A DNA stretch of 64,000 bases from Omphalotus guepiniiformis (lineage: Eukaryota; Basidiomycota; Agaricomycetes; Agaricales; Omphalotaceae), in the NCBI GenBank assembly GCA_028554645.1, contig JAQOOI010000064.1, forward strand, positions 1,240,001 through 1,304,000, given 5' to 3'. The position numbers and the translations under genes are program-made. The notes beneath the pieces were generated by a model that did not search any database, had not been told where the DNA came from, and saw nothing but the letters and a program-made list of their open reading frames with translations. The first letter of the stretch is position 1, and each line of letters opens with the position of its first letter. Shown here in pieces: positions 25,702 to 38,187 of the stretch.

Positions 25702-27396
25702 ATGTTCGTTATGCAGGACAATACGCTATGTGGCTCTCCCCCTTCTTCTCTGTATGACCAGTTTGTTTCTCCTGCACCTATGGACGGTGTCGACTTGAAT
25801 TCGCCTTATATTTCACTCTATGGCCCCAGCACCGTCGCCGCTTTCTATGACTCAGATGGATTGTTTCAAGGTCCTTTGACATCCTGCTCCTACTCGATAT
25901 CTGAACTAGGTCTATTTGAAAGGGACCTCCCCTACGAAAACCATGACCGTCACAACCTTCAATCTTCTGGCAATGCTACTGCATCTGGGCACCCAGGGCC
26001 TCCAGCACCTTCACAGCCGTTGCACAGTGAAGAATCCTCCGTTGGCTATCTTCATCAAATCGAACAATACGAACAGCATGAACAGCACGTTTCCTTACTA
26101 CCTTGTGTACAACATTCACTCCCTGCTGAACCACATGAGACACCTCCTAGCGCTACAGTCGGTGCCATTTTTGAGTCAGTTATTCATCTTGATCTGAAAT
26201 CATATAGAAGTATACGTTCGATCCTCGCACCTCCAATGCCCAATTTTCCGAGGCAGATCCCCATGCTGCCGACTTTCTTCAAGAGCGGTTAGGTTCCAGG
26301 AAATGGAATGTGTTCTCTGCTCGACTCGCCGAGCGCCGACTTACCGCCTCAAAGTCAAGGTCGCGTTCTGATTCATTGTCTACTCCCAAATCCGAAGTTT
26401 CAGCTACTACAATAGACTTTCTGGTCAAGGTGGAAGTGGTCAAGGAAGTTTTGCGCAGATTCGTCCCGTATGTTTATATCTTGCTAGGAAGACAAGTAGC
26501 TAACAGGATTCAGACATCCATATAACCCTCTCAAGTATCTCATTCATCCTTGGCCGGGCTCGACCAACGGAACTGTTATCCTCACTCGATCGACTGTTCT
26601 GAACTTGTCAGGTAAAGAATGTTTCATGTCTGGCACAGATCATGAGTAAACTTTTTTGTTAGGTTGGTCCAACACACAATTCTCGTACTGGGCACGCCGT
26701 TCGGAAGCAATATCTGTGTTGGGTAACTTTGATGACCGCCTTCGCACCATTGGCATCACCCTAGAACGGCGGCTTAAAGAAGATTCTAGTCGAGATGGCA
26801 CATTTGAAATTCAAGGATTTAGGCCAATCTTCACTCTGTCAGAACCAGACTCAACTGACGCCGAAAACTCCAGCTTAACAATTACTGGCAAAGGACTTGA
26901 TGCGATTATTGAGGAGGTAAAGAAGCGCACAGGAGAGAGCCAATTTCTGAGAGGAAAACATTCTAGTCTTGACGCTTATGGTGCTAGGGTCATCGAGTCA
27001 GAGTCAGTGGAAGTCGCACCTGCTGCTACATCCTTCCAGGCGACATTCCATCCCGTCGAGTTTACTCATCACACACCATCTGCTTTTCAGCATCGGAGGG
27101 ATCGGAGAGACAGCAGAACTGGTGTCATCGCACGCACGAGGCATTCCTGGGATGCTAGCTATTCTACAGGGCCTTCCTTTACCACTTTCGATAACCGTAC
27201 AGATCGTGTGGCGGCGGAGAATGTTTCTACTTCCCTACTTTCGTCCCCTGCAACTGTTACATTTCTACCTGCAAACTCTGAAATCGGACCCACGAGAAGT
27301 TCTCCGCGTCGCCGTCGCCTTTCACTGTCCACAAGCCCCACAATTCCCAAAGCACGTCTGTCAGCGTCCTGTTCTTGGGTTGAAGACTCCATTTAG
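25702..27396 (+). CDS. Divergent homeodomain-like putative transcription factor
   Basis: Not recognised with certainty. The N-terminus (MFVMQDNTLCGSPPSSLYDQ) is a Ser/Pro/Gln-rich, probably activating, region. After an intron at about 26209-26254 come HAADFLQERLGSRKWNVFSA and VVKEVLRRFVP, then HPYNPLKYLIHPWPGSTNG and LNLSGWSNTQFSYWARRSEA. The order helix, HPY motif, turn, and helix N-x-Q-x-x-x-W-x-x-R is that of an atypical TALE/HD homeodomain, though the usual W-F-x-N is changed to SYWARR. The C-terminus is basic and Ser-rich (SSPRRRRLSLSTSPT). Introns at about 26468-26513 and 26611-26663 restore the frame. It could instead be another helical DNA-binding family. Expression and a profile search would settle it. 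Confidence 0.5.
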
Positions 27397-27811
27397 TGCA
27401 AGACAGAAGATATCTATTCGTCTTATACTGTGCTTGATATGATCGCCATTTATCTGGTTCTTTCTGCTCTTGGGATTTAGGGGGCGTTTGGTTCGCCGAT
27501 TATCCTAATATTATATTATTCTTCTTGAGCTTCACCTATCTTTTTTTTGGATGTACAGGTCTCTCGGTTGTGTTAGTTGTCTTTCAAACGATGGACATTC
27601 TTATCATATGTAACTATACTTGTGTTTATACTGTGTAGCTCGATTAAAATGTACGATATATCAAGCCTACGTTGTTATTTCTGTAGTTTACGATGTAAAA
27701 TCTAGTTTTCCCCCGAATCGAAAAAAAAATTCACGCACCAAAATTCTATTACGAGTATTTGATGACATCACTCAAAAGTTGCTACAATCTTCCCATGTTC
27801 TATGCTTGAAA
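27397..27811. other. 415-bp AT-rich intergenic region
   Basis: 3' flank of the homeodomain-like gene and promoter of the PIG-Y gene. It has poly-T and poly-A tracts (near 27541 and 27721) and no recognisable gene or RNA. Confidence 0.4.
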
Positions 27812-28115
27812 ATGAGCTGTGAACTCTGTGGCATGGAACTAAACCTAGGGCATGCTATAGTCGCTCTGACGTTGCTGTTCTTTATCATGTCCAGCTACGC
27901 TATACTTCTTAGTGCCTTTCTTCCGCTGAGCGGTTATCTGGTACAGTACAGTCTTCCGCCTAGGCTGAAGGTGCGGTAGTGATTTAGATTGTCAGGTCCT
28001 GGATGCACTGGCGACGGATACGCATTACAAGTATCTTTCTCTCCTTCTGATACCAACAGGAGCATACTTCGTTATTGCCAATTGGGTGGGATGGCAGTAT
28101 TACCGAAATTCATGA
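27812..28115 (+). CDS. PIG-Y-like subunit of GPI-N-acetylglucosaminyltransferase (two exons, 82 residues)
   Basis: Predicted small subunit of the ER enzyme that starts GPI-anchor synthesis. Exon 1 is 27812-27940 and exon 2 is 27996-28115; the 55-nt intron starts GTACAG and ends TTGTCAG, joining in phase 0. Exon 1 encodes MSCELCGMELNLGHAIVALT followed by a hydrophobic helix (LLFFIMSSYAILLSAFLPLS). Exon 2 encodes ATDTHYKYLSLLLIPTGAYF and ends VIANWVGWQYYRNS. Two membrane helices, a lumenal link and a final W-x-G-x-x-x-(F/Y)-R-(H/N)-(N/S) tail match PIG-Y proteins. A second Met seven codons in is an alternative start. The gene is invisible to single-ORF methods. It converges on SFI1 with 162 bp between stops. 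Confidence 0.72.
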
Positions 28116-28277
28116 ATAGGCAAGTTACATATATCTCAGTCGCCAGTCTTAAAATTGATCATCTGAGCCAGAACATTGTATCTGGCCTTCGCATAACTAC
28201 ATAGAATATAACATGAGGCATAGCTGGTACAATAAATATAACTAATAAATAATGTTCAAGAATGATGGTAGCAGGCC

Positions 28278-31200
28278 TCACGGTGGCTCTCTAGGTCGCG
28301 ACTTTTCCGAAGGAGTCTGTGACTTTCGACGGACTTCTTGTATTTCCTGCCACAGACGACTTCTGCCTTCGAAGCCTCCGGTGGAGCTGGGGGGTGCAGG
28401 TCTGATCGGACTCCGTTCTCGAGCATACCAGGGTGTGGGAACTGTCGATTTAGCAGAACGAGCTGGACTGGGATCGCGTGTTCCAGGCATAGAGATGAGC
28501 GTGCGTGTAGGGCTAACTTCGGACCGAGCCTTAGATGGCAGCAGACGAGTTGTCAGACCAGGTCTGGAGGGTCGAGAGTCATCTTCGTCAGAATATTCGA
28601 CACGAGTTATCCTCCGAGGAAAATTGGAGCGAGCGGCATAAGAAAAGGAAGAAACAAATGGTCGAGAAACGGGAGGTGTTCTGACAGGTGGGGCAGAAGG
28701 AGCAGGGAAGTATCTCGCGCGACTAAAACGATCATCAAAAATCTTTACCAGTTGAAACCGACTGATCACTTACGCGACAGCTTTGAGCGAAAGCTTTGTT
28801 CGGTAAACCTGAATCCATTTTGCAAAACTTTTCTCTGTTAAGAGTTAGTACACAGAAGAGTTCAAGGCGTGGTTAGCTCACTGAGTAAAATTCCCTTGTC
28901 CATCTCCCTCGCCTTTTTGGCCTGCAGGGCACGAGGCATGGCACTCAGCCATAATTTCCAATAGCTGGATTTGACTCGCTTTGTGTGGAAGTTGATCGCA
29001 GGTAGCGACTGAGCGCCAACGTTAAAATTAGTTCGACTTACTCCAACTCAATCCAAAATGCATACCTGTGTCTTGAAACGCCAGATAGCAAAAGCACGGT
29101 ATTTGAGGGCTTCCGTGTTCTGAAGGCTGAATTTGTATTCCTACAGAGTAACAGTCAAAAACTGGCATATAGATTCGAAGAGCCACAACTCACCAAAGGC
29201 CGCAGACGTTCATCTTTAAATCGCTCGCGCCATTTGTCCCATGCGGCTGCGATGATGGTGAATTTCAGGTCTTCCTCTTTCTGTTGTAGGAGGAGGCGGC
29301 GATGACGAGCGGCGCGCGCCGCAGTGTGCCAGTGACAGAAAACGCGTCGGACCATCTCTGTAACGAAGTCAGCATGAGAGTTCTATGAGATCGAGAGGCA
29401 GCGCACCCTCTCTCTTAACGTCTTGGTAGCTTTCCATAAGACTTAGCTCTTCTACATGGCGACGACGGAGATTTCGCCACTTGTTGAATGCCATGCTGAG
29501 TGATATGAGTATAATATGAAGCAAACAGGTCCAGATTGAAACTCACATTAAAACAGACAAGTCGTGCCTTTGCGAAGTTTCCAATTCCCGCAGCTTAAGT
29601 CCGATGACGCGATTTGTCCAGTGCGTCAACCTAGTACTCAGAATTCTCTGGTGATCCACAATGAGAATTTGCACATACGTTGACTACAAGGAATACTCAC
29701 CTGGTGAACACGATCTTGAATAAGTCGTTCAGCTAGGCGCTGCTGCCTCTGCCGCTGAGTCTGATGCAACCAACCTATAGAGAATAATGATTATCATTTT
29801 TACTCACTCTTTCTTGTCTCGGAACTCACGGTCAAAGACTGTCTTGAGTTTCTTTCTTTCAAGTAACTGAAGCTTCGCATTCTTGATTCGTTCGTCGTAC
29901 TTATCCTTGAGAAGTGTCCAAGCTTTGCGCAATATAATATATTTCTCGGCCATCCTGGCTTTCTTAACCATTTTGAACTGCTTGTGCAGGTTGATGCGCC
30001 ACAGCAGGAGTCCCCGATGCAGTACTTGCGCCGAGCAATACTGGTCTGCAAGTAGTTGTGCATTTTGATGGCGGACATAGCTTGCATGCCAAGTTCGTAA
30101 CGCGATCATGGCAGCACTTGAGTTGAGACGAGCAGAAAATCCGAGTGCCTGTGCTGTGTTTCAACGATGTTATTTAATAAACAGTCCACACAAAGTCGGC
30201 CATTCACGTTACCTTCAAGGCTCCGCTGAGCTTGCACGCGCGCTTTCCAAAGTGACCAGGCTGTCTTGGTCAATCTGAATGCTTTGACTCTTTCGAGCAG
30301 CTTTCCTCTCTCGTGAGCTTTCCAGACTCTCATGACGGCTCGCAGAAGGACATCATCTTGACGATCAAGATGCTTGTCAGCTCGAGCCTCTAAAGCCTGT
30401 AAAACCCGGCGGCGTAAGTGGGTGATGAAGACATCACATAGAAATAGCCTACACGTATTCGACTCCGCGCATCTTTCCATACCCGCATGGTCTGTTTAGT
30501 GAGTATCTTCTTGTAAAAAGACTGAGCAGCTAACGAATCGCGGCTAGGGGGAAAAAAATCAGTAAGATACTTCGCTTTGAAGGTTTACACCTTACGTCTT
30601 CTGCTTCCAGGTCTCCATGGCTTCTGCCATAACTCTGAGTTCAACCCTCTCTGTTACTGACTTCTGCGTACGAGCCAGCTCGGTTGATAGTCTCCAATGA
30701 TCCCAGCATTTCTCGATCGCCTTGACTTGTCTCCCTCGATGCATCTCTGTTGCAATGGCATTTTGCTCACGAGCATGACCTAGTTTGACTCTCCAGAGTT
30801 GAAAGAACCGTATAGCAAGTTGTTCAGCATAATGTTGATCCCCCAAATGGGACTGGTATGACTGTCGCCACTTTGCCCATGCATCCTTTCTTAATTTGAG
30901 CTCCCGCTTCTGACGCACGACATGGATTTTCATTCGCATGTCACGACGTCGTTTGACTTGGTGTTTCTCTTTGAGTCTCAACTTCCAGAGTTTAAGAAAT
31001 GTCCGAAGACAGCGTTTGTTGGCGATGAGATCCACTTGTTCGTAATATGCTCGACGGGTAGCGGCACGGTGGGACCAGATCTGCATGAACTTTCGAAGAA
31101 TTAAGTTATCTCTTGCTTCAGCAATTTGTTCATTTGTGTCCTGAAACCAGCCAAAAAATGAAGATAAATATCATGAGTGATACAACAAGTGAACATACTA

Positions 31201-32221
31201 TGATCCATCGAAAGCCTTGTCTCCAAGTATCAAAACAACGCTCTACAAGCCTCTCGTCCCTGAACCTGTCTGCTTCTTTCTCGTCCTGGGCCATTCTCAC
31301 TTTCTTCCACGCGTCCTCTTCATTAATGATGCTTCCTCGCCTTGGCTTGAGCTGAGAAGTAGCTGCAGCAATTTTGGCGGGTGCTCTTAGTTCGGTTCGC
31401 TTGGTAAGACTTTCCGGGAGGATGGTGGACGTGGGGCCATCGCGCACGGCAGCGCGATAGGAAGGTGGAGTGGTAGAGGATGTACTGGCAACATGTTCAG
31501 ACGGTTCGTAAGCCCTAGGACGCGAGATTCGAGATTGTGGAATGAAACGAGGCGCAGTGGGAGCAGAGAGTAGAGGATGATCATCAAACTCGAGACCTAG
31601 AGAATTACCCGTCAAGTCCGAAGGACTTGGTACGCGACGAGGGTGAAATTTATTCATTGACGAGGTCAGAGCTGTCGTTGTGTCTGGTATAGTGTTGACA
31701 TCTGATTCGGAGAGTTGTGAATCATTCATTCCTTCGCCTATGGAGAAGATATCGTCCGTCAACGTCGCCTGCGAGGGTAGATAGGAACGAGGCAGCTGCT
31801 TTGGTGGAGTCATGATACCAGGTGTCTTCCTAGAGGCAACCACTACCGTTCTCTTCCCTATCCCGTAGCCGTTTTGTGCCCTGATTGCGTCCCACTTCTC
31901 GCTCCAGCTGCTACCCTTCAAAGTACCCAATTTCAACAACTTCCCATAGTACACAACCTCATGAGGATCCAAGCCCCGCTCCAGAAGGATGTCGTTGTAA
32001 GCCTTGAACACTGTCAAGAATGTGGTGGCCGTAGGGCCAGCGCGTTCTATTATAGCATCTATGAGCGCGACATCCTCTGCGGATAGCCCTGCGAGTTCGG
32101 GGACATTTGAGATAGCAGAAGAGCGAGAAGCATCGGCAGACTGAGCTGAGGAAGGGTAGTTGCGGAGAACGGGAGCAGGCTTCAAGGGTGGTGAAGAACG
32201 AGCTGGTCGAAAATTGAACAT
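28278..32221 (-). CDS. SFI1: Sfi1-type centrin-binding spindle pole body protein
   Basis: Long helical protein of the half-bridge that binds centrin (Cdc31) and controls spindle pole body duplication. The N-terminus MFNFRPARSSPPLKPAPVLR precedes a conserved globular segment (AGLSAEDVALIDAIIERAG, TTFLTVFKAYNDILLERGLD). The middle and C-terminal two thirds, from about 31330 down to 28900, is a series of degenerate repeats with a Trp every 30-35 residues: CFDTWRQGF, FLKLWKLRLKEKH, AWAKWRQSYQSHLG, FFQLWRVKLGHAREQ, CWDHWRLSTE, LWKARVQAQ, AAWDKWRERFKD. Such L-x7-L-x-x-W repeats are the centrin-binding units of Sfi1. The C-terminal tail is Arg/Ser/Pro-rich with many S/T-P sites (SQTPSEKSRP), likely CDK targets. 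Many short introns interrupt the repeats, so repeat number is uncertain. Confidence 0.88.
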
Positions 32222-32287
32222 GAACCAAGCGACATCCCCATCCCAATTCAGTGTTCACGAGGCGACGCGGTCAACGTGACCTGTGTG

Positions 32288-32295
32288 TCACGTGA
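32288..32295. promoter_or_regulatory. TCACGTGA palindrome upstream of SFI1
   Basis: Perfect palindrome 67 bp upstream of the SFI1 start, in the 127-bp gap between SFI1 and the TEL2 stop. Same 8-mer as upstream of the GYP7-like gene. Confidence 0.4.
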
Positions 32296-32348
32296 TCGCT
32301 CATTCAAGTCCGGAGTAACTCTGTCTACGTACATGGCTTTTATACATT

Positions 32349-35300
32349 TTACCAGGCATCTAACATCGATCTACGCCATTTCGACGCAATATCATCCACC
32401 TTGAGCAACACACCCGACGCTGCTCGTCTCAGGTTTACTTCCTCTGCGCCGCCTCCTCCTTGAATTTTTATTCCTCCTTCCAGTCGAGAGAAAACAGCGC
32501 CTGCCCATTCACCAGTACCCATTAGCAACGCTGAATGGTCAAGACTCAACGAACGTCCGCCATCCAACTCGAGACACCCATCAAGAACGATAAGAGCAAC
32601 TTCGAGGGCCGAAGACAACACAGAAGCCTCTTTCCCTCTTGTGGTTGGCTCCGTGTTTCCTTCTTCTGTTTCGTCATTCCCCGCCAAGGACAGTGGCTTG
32701 GTCCCTAGTGTCACGGAAAGCTCCAGGGCGTCAGGAGCTATCACACCCAGCCACTCGGGCGCATGCTGTGAGGCATGCACCAACACAGTCAACGTACGCA
32801 AGAAATGTGCCACCACCACTGGGTTGAGTATTAATCCGGTTCCTGCTCCATGGTATTTGCCTCGCCCTTCATAGTGTGTAGTCCTTTCTTCTCGTGTGTG
32901 CTCATCGCGAAGGAAGAGCCAAAACCGATTGATGTACGGAGCCAGGAAGAATTCCGCAGCAACCTCGTTGAACGATGTCTTCTTTACTAGAACCTGAGTT
33001 CGTACACCTGTGGCCTTGCTGACCTCGGAAATTCGCTGAGGTTTCTGAATCCTCAGTCTCCGCTCACGCACGATCTCTGGGACCTTATCTGGGGCTTCGT
33101 CCATGTCTCTGTCAATAGCCTCACGAGTGATACCCTCAAGTATCTGTGGAAGAACTTGGGTCGTGGGCGTTGCGATGTACTTTTGATGCAAAGGAGCAGG
33201 TAGACGTTTGCTGGGGAATGAAGTAGTATCTGGAGGTATTGTGGAAGGCGGTGTAGAGAGCGAAGCAAGCTCTCGGGCACCTAGAGCTAAGGCATTCAGC
33301 ATGGCATATCGCTGATTGGTCGAGTACTGATTTTTGAAAAATTCCTCAATTATGCACCTACAAAATGAGCTGCAGAGCTTGCAGATAAGAATTTCAGTAC
33401 TTACGGTGCGGCCTTTCGGGGGCAACACGCCACGAGAGCATTGAGAGCGTTTTGCCGCTTGACCTCGAAACCCTGCAGATCGTAATTGTCCTGGAGAGCA
33501 GCGAAACCGTACGCTAGATTGACAGCATTTTCCTCTAATCGCACAGCCAGTCAAAAGGGTCCAAGTTTGTTACGGGGCGAACACAAACCTAGTTCTGTTC
33601 CAAAATCCTTCTTTCTTCGAATCAATTCCTCTGCACAATCAAGAGCCATCTCGACTCGATCTGCGTCATCGGCTGAACTTTCGTTGGATATCCCATTCAT
33701 CCCACGTATCATGTTACCCAGCTGAGCAAGATATACCGGACGAGCAACTTTCTTCCTCCCAACGTTGAGCGAAGGATCTCTCTCGATTTCGTCGAGCTCA
33801 GAAGGTGCGGGTGAGCTGGATCGAGACGAGGGAGGGCTAATATAGCCAGTCAAGGAATCATCAGAGTCGTAGTCATCAGCGTTCATGATAGTGGGCCTCT
33901 TTGGCTCCGAGGATTGCAGCCGGGATGCCACGGGGCTTGTGATAGTTTCAGTTGCAGTCTCCGGAGGAACAACTTCATCCAACACTTTCGAGTCAGCCTC
34001 CAGATCACAACGCAAGATCAGCTTTCTGATGCTGCGAGCCCAGGGTTTGCCGCTGTCATCTCCATCCCAATCCTTGAAATCCAAATTCTTCCCAGCGCGC
34101 TGAGCAACAACTTCTGCTACCAACATTCCACAATGGCGCACCGAACTATCCATGTGGGTGATATACATGCCAATACTGCTAATGAACTTGGCAGAGAGTG
34201 CTAGTGAAAGCATCTCGGGAGATGATGGGGGCAAATAGGAAATGGTTAGTAAAAGCAGAGAAGTCACATCTATTCTAAACGATGTAGTATGCGCCTTGAT
34301 AAGGAATAATACACACTTACAGCGATGACGAGCAAGCAGGGAATGTGTTATATGATCTGGAGTGGCCCAAAGAGACATAATATCGTCCAAGAACACACTG
34401 AGAACTGAGGAGAGCGTGAGCATAGTGCGAGATACAGTACCTTGTACAGAGTACGCACCAGATCTACCATCTTTTGCTGGTTCAGATTTTGCGATCCAGC
34501 AAGTAAAGATACGGCTGAAACCTTCCTCCCACTCACGCCCCAGAATGACTGCAGTAACACACTCCTGGAGGCCAGAGTCGTCTATCTGAAGTGAGCAGAG
34601 ATTGTGAACAAGTTGAGCTTCACGTTTAACGGTAGCTCTTGTTGAGTCGGTGTCGTCCGTAACGTTTTCGGGCACAGTTAACGACACAACTAGGGAAGTT
34701 AATACATTCTGTAGCGTAAATGAAGAGTCAAACCCTCGAAAGATGCGAGACCAGGCATTGCAGTATGCAGCGCTTTCCTGGGTCAGCCTTGAACGTATGA
34801 TAGGAAGAACTGCTTCAAAGAAAGAAGGTTGCGAAGGCGACGTCGGTGGTTTCGAAGGAAAAACACCGAGTTTCACGAGCTTGGTCAAAAGAAAATTTAT
34901 TGAAGGCGTTGAATCTGCCTGAGGGTAAACTAATGGTACTCGGGAATCTGAGGACCGCATACCTCGCGAGGAAACGGAAACGGATGAATAGATCAAGTAC
35001 TCGCAGCGAATACACAAATCATTAAAGTAGACCCTTTGTTCCAATGACGAGGGAACATCTTTCCCGATCGCACCGCAGTAATTGGCAACCTTGGCAGGTA
35101 GTGCCACGACATTTTGGACGGTGTCTTCCCATTTTAAATGTAATTTTGCGGAGAAGTCACTCTGAGAGAATATAGCGGAGTGGAGTCTGTCGATTGGATA
35201 TTCTTTCGTGAGTCGAAGTAAGAGGCGGATGGAGTATTCGTTGAACGAAGAGGATAGTATAGTAGAGTATGCCAGTACAGCGATCTGACCCGCGGAAGGT

Positions 35301-35605
35301 GTAGCAAAGGAGAAGAGATCAGGGCAGAAGTATTGGAAGATCAGCACCACTGCATTCTGCTCAGCCAATGAGACTTCCCATGTAGGTGCAATGTGATCCA
35401 ATAGAGCTCTCTGGATTGAAGGAATGTGCACAGTGATCCTTAAGGAACCCTGAGGAAGAGGATTGACATTGTAACGCCGAAAAGTAGGTGGTAAAAGACC
35501 TAGAGAGTCAAGAGGAGCAGTAATAAGAGCAAGAAGAGAGGCGATGTCGGAGACAGGACGTTGAAGCTGCTGTATTATTTCTCGAACATGGCCGTCAGTG
35601 TCCAT
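32349..35605 (-). CDS. TEL2: TEL2/TELO2, TTT-complex subunit
   Basis: Alpha-solenoid scaffold that, with Tti1 and Tti2, stabilises PIKK kinases (TOR, ATM, ATR) and affects telomere length. The first large exon encodes MDTDGHVREIIQQLQRPVSD and a long helical-repeat region. Its second half has the conserved LSLALSAKFISSIGMYITHM and HCGMLVAEVVAQRAGKNLDF, followed by an acidic, Ser-rich linker (DDYDSDDSLTGYISPPSSRS), the CK2-phosphorylated type of segment that recruits R2TP. The C-terminal part holds the family's signature FFKNQYSTNQRYAMLNALAL and GARELASL. The stop is at 32349. Introns near 33340-33420, 33530-33590 and 34270-34320. Size (about 1000 residues) fits the family. Confidence 0.92.
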
Positions 35606-35658
35606 GCTGCTTACATAGCATAATCGTCATTACATAATGTGATACACGACTGTCACAC

Positions 35659-35664
35659 CACGTG
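35659..35664. promoter_or_regulatory. CACGTG in the TEL2/RBR divergent promoter
   Basis: CACGTG core within the 166-bp gap between the divergent starts of TEL2 and the RBR ligase gene. One base short of the TCACGTG form seen elsewhere (preceded by A). Confidence 0.3.
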
Positions 35665-35771
35665 CATAGTCACAGTCACAACAATAGTTTTCCTGCTTTG
35701 ACCTGCACCCCTTCGTCCCATATATGAGCCTGCACTGCGCCGAGAACTGATGGTTCTCTGGCCCTCGTTCT

Positions 35772-38187
35772 TTGTTCCCTCCTATGTCTATGTCGTCCTC
35801 TACAGAACTAATACTTCTGAGCCCGAGAGGGTTAAACTCACGTTCAAGATCTCGCCTGAAAGCCAAGACTAACAACAAAGGCCGTGTTGTTGGTCAGTCT
35901 GGTGTTATCGAGCTCACTGATTCAGATAGCGAGCAAGATGTCGTTGTTCCCGTCAAGAAGACGCGTAAGCTCAACGGAGCAAGCCTGGGTGACTCGTCAG
36001 ACCAGACAATACAGTTGGTTGAATCTTCTTCAGGGTCGATCAACAATGCAGCCGGCACCTCTACAGCTAATGCGAAACATGGGCCAGCACCACTCCCACT
36101 TTTTCTTCCAGACGATGAAGAAGCGCTGCCTCCTGAGCACATTCTCGACACTCCTCCTATACCACCAAATCCACCTCAAGATCGTTCGGCTGCTCTATCG
36201 CCCGACCGCGATGCTGATCACGCTTCGCAGCATCTAGCAACAGTTCTCGAATTGGTTCCAGATGTCGATCCCCAACACGCAACTGCTTTGATTGCGGAAC
36301 GTCTACTAACTCGTCCAGAGAGCGACGTTGTTACAGCTGTCATTGAGGCGCTTTTCGACAGTGGGTCCTATCCCAAGATAGATAGGAAAGGGAAGCGAAA
36401 GAATATGGAAAGTGATGAAGATCAACGCAAGAAGGCGCGCTTAGATCAACCTGACTATGCTAGCGTGGACCGTGAACACAAGGGGGGTCTTCACTATACT
36501 GACCTTGCTATCGTTTGTGATCTCTTTACTATGTGTCCATTAGTTCGTGCTCAAATTATGGTGTATGTTGCTTCCAGGAGCAACTTGCGACAGACTTCCC
36601 CGATGTACCGAAGCCGTACATCCGTAAACTCTTCCTGTCTCAAAAAACTCTCTACGCGCCGACGCATCTACACCTGGCTGCCGAGAAAGCGCGAGGACCT
36701 CCGTATTCCTATATTCCCAAGAAGGTCCTTTCAAAGTCGAAGGGGAAGCAAAAGGTTTTAGAGGACGCAGAATATCAGAAAGAGCGAGATTGGCTTGTGC
36801 GCAAGCTAGATGAACAGGAGATAGAGAATAACGCTCCTGCGAAAGGAATCAACCTACAAGCTAATGAAGATGCTTGCGACGGTATTGAATGTGGTTGTTG
36901 CTTTTCGGCATACTCTTTCGTATGTTTTCTCACAAGTGAACCTTCTATGTCTTGTGCTTATCATATCTATCACTTATCACTAAGGGTTCGATGATACAAT
37001 GCGAAGACGGCCATCTGTTTTGTACAGAATGCATGACTTCTTATGCAGAAAATCTCCTCGGCTCTCATAATGTCAACATCGTTTGCATGGATCAGTCTGG
37101 ATGCAAGCACCCATTTCCTGAATCAGAACTACGTCGGTTCCTGTCTGCGAAGCTCATGAGTCTTTATGAACGTGTAAAGCAAACAAAGGAGATCGAAATG
37201 GCTGGTTTGGAGGGACTCGAAGAATGTCCTTTCTGTGACTTCAAATGCGTGATTGAGAACCCAGAAGAAAAACTATTTCGGTGTGGAGACGTGGAGGAAT
37301 GTGGTGCCATCACCTGTCGGCAATGTAAGAAGCCGGTAAGGTCTCAAACCAGTCGAAACTTTCTTCAACATTTCAGACCTATTCCATAGGATCATCTCCC
37401 CAGAAGTTGTAAAGGTAAGCACTGCCCTCTCTCGATAAGAAGGATCATTCAAAATAAATCTCAATTAGAAATGGAAGAGGACAGAGTCCTCAACGGCCGA
37501 CATATCATCGAGGAAGCCATGAGTTCGCGACCTTTTGTTTCTCCCGGTAATTGGTTCCACTGATAGTTGCTTTGCCAGCGCACGCACTGATGAGGAATTG
37601 TCCTCAATGTCAAAAATGTACGCTTGTGTTAACGTCTCTGAAATCGAGAGCTCAACGTTGCCTGTAGCTTTCATCAAGGAAGACGGCGTAAGTTGCGTGA
37701 CTTGTCCTCACTTTTGCTAATAATAATCATTCACGAACGTACAGTGCAACAAAATGACATGCCCAAATTGCCACACGCTATCATGCTACGTCTGTAGAAA
37801 GGTTATAACCGGCTACGATCATTTCAACGTTCGTAAGAAGAGCCATGATATCAGGCTGTATTACTGAATTTCTTCTTAGCAAAGGCCCGGGACACCTGGA
37901 AAAGGTGCAAATTCTCGCAAATGTCCGTTGTATGATCAAACTGCGGATCGACATGCGCTTGAGGTATGTCTGCTCTACCAGATAAAGTCTTATTATTTTC
38001 ACCCTAAAATCTGGGGCAGGTCCGACAAGCTGCGGAAAACGCCATGAAAGAGTATAAACGTGACAATCCAGATGTTGATGAGAAGGACATCAGGGTCGAC
38101 AGCTCTGTTGCTCCGAAAGCGCCACAACAGCTTCCTGGTATGCCTTGGCCAAATCACTACGCAGGTCCCTTGCGAGTTTTTCGTTAG
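35772..38187 (+). CDS. RBR-type E3 ubiquitin ligase, RNF216/TRIAD3-like
   Basis: RING-between-RING ligase that transfers ubiquitin through a catalytic Cys in its last zinc module. The N-terminal half is disordered (MSMSSSTELILLSPRGLNSR from 35784) with a SUMO-interaction-like stretch GVIELTDSDSEQDVVV and a CUE-like segment near LELVPDVDPQHATALIAERL. The RBR region follows: RING1-like IECGCCF then GHLFCTECMTSYAENLLGSH, NVNIVCMDQSGCKHPFPESE, the IBR-like EECPFCDFKCVIENPEEKLF and GAITCRQCKKP, and RING2 MRNCPQCQKSFIKEDGCNKM with TCPNCHTLSCYVCRKVI. The RING2 pattern and HFN after it are those of RNF216. Ends PLRVFR. The start may be 35772 or 35784. Convergent with histone H1 copy A. Confidence 0.85.

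Noticed and set aside
14097..28115. Gene cluster for a secondary metabolite or one pathway
   Set aside because: The genes act in unrelated processes (Rab GAP, DNA repair, oxidoreductase, GPI synthesis) and no core synthase, transporter or cluster regulator is present.
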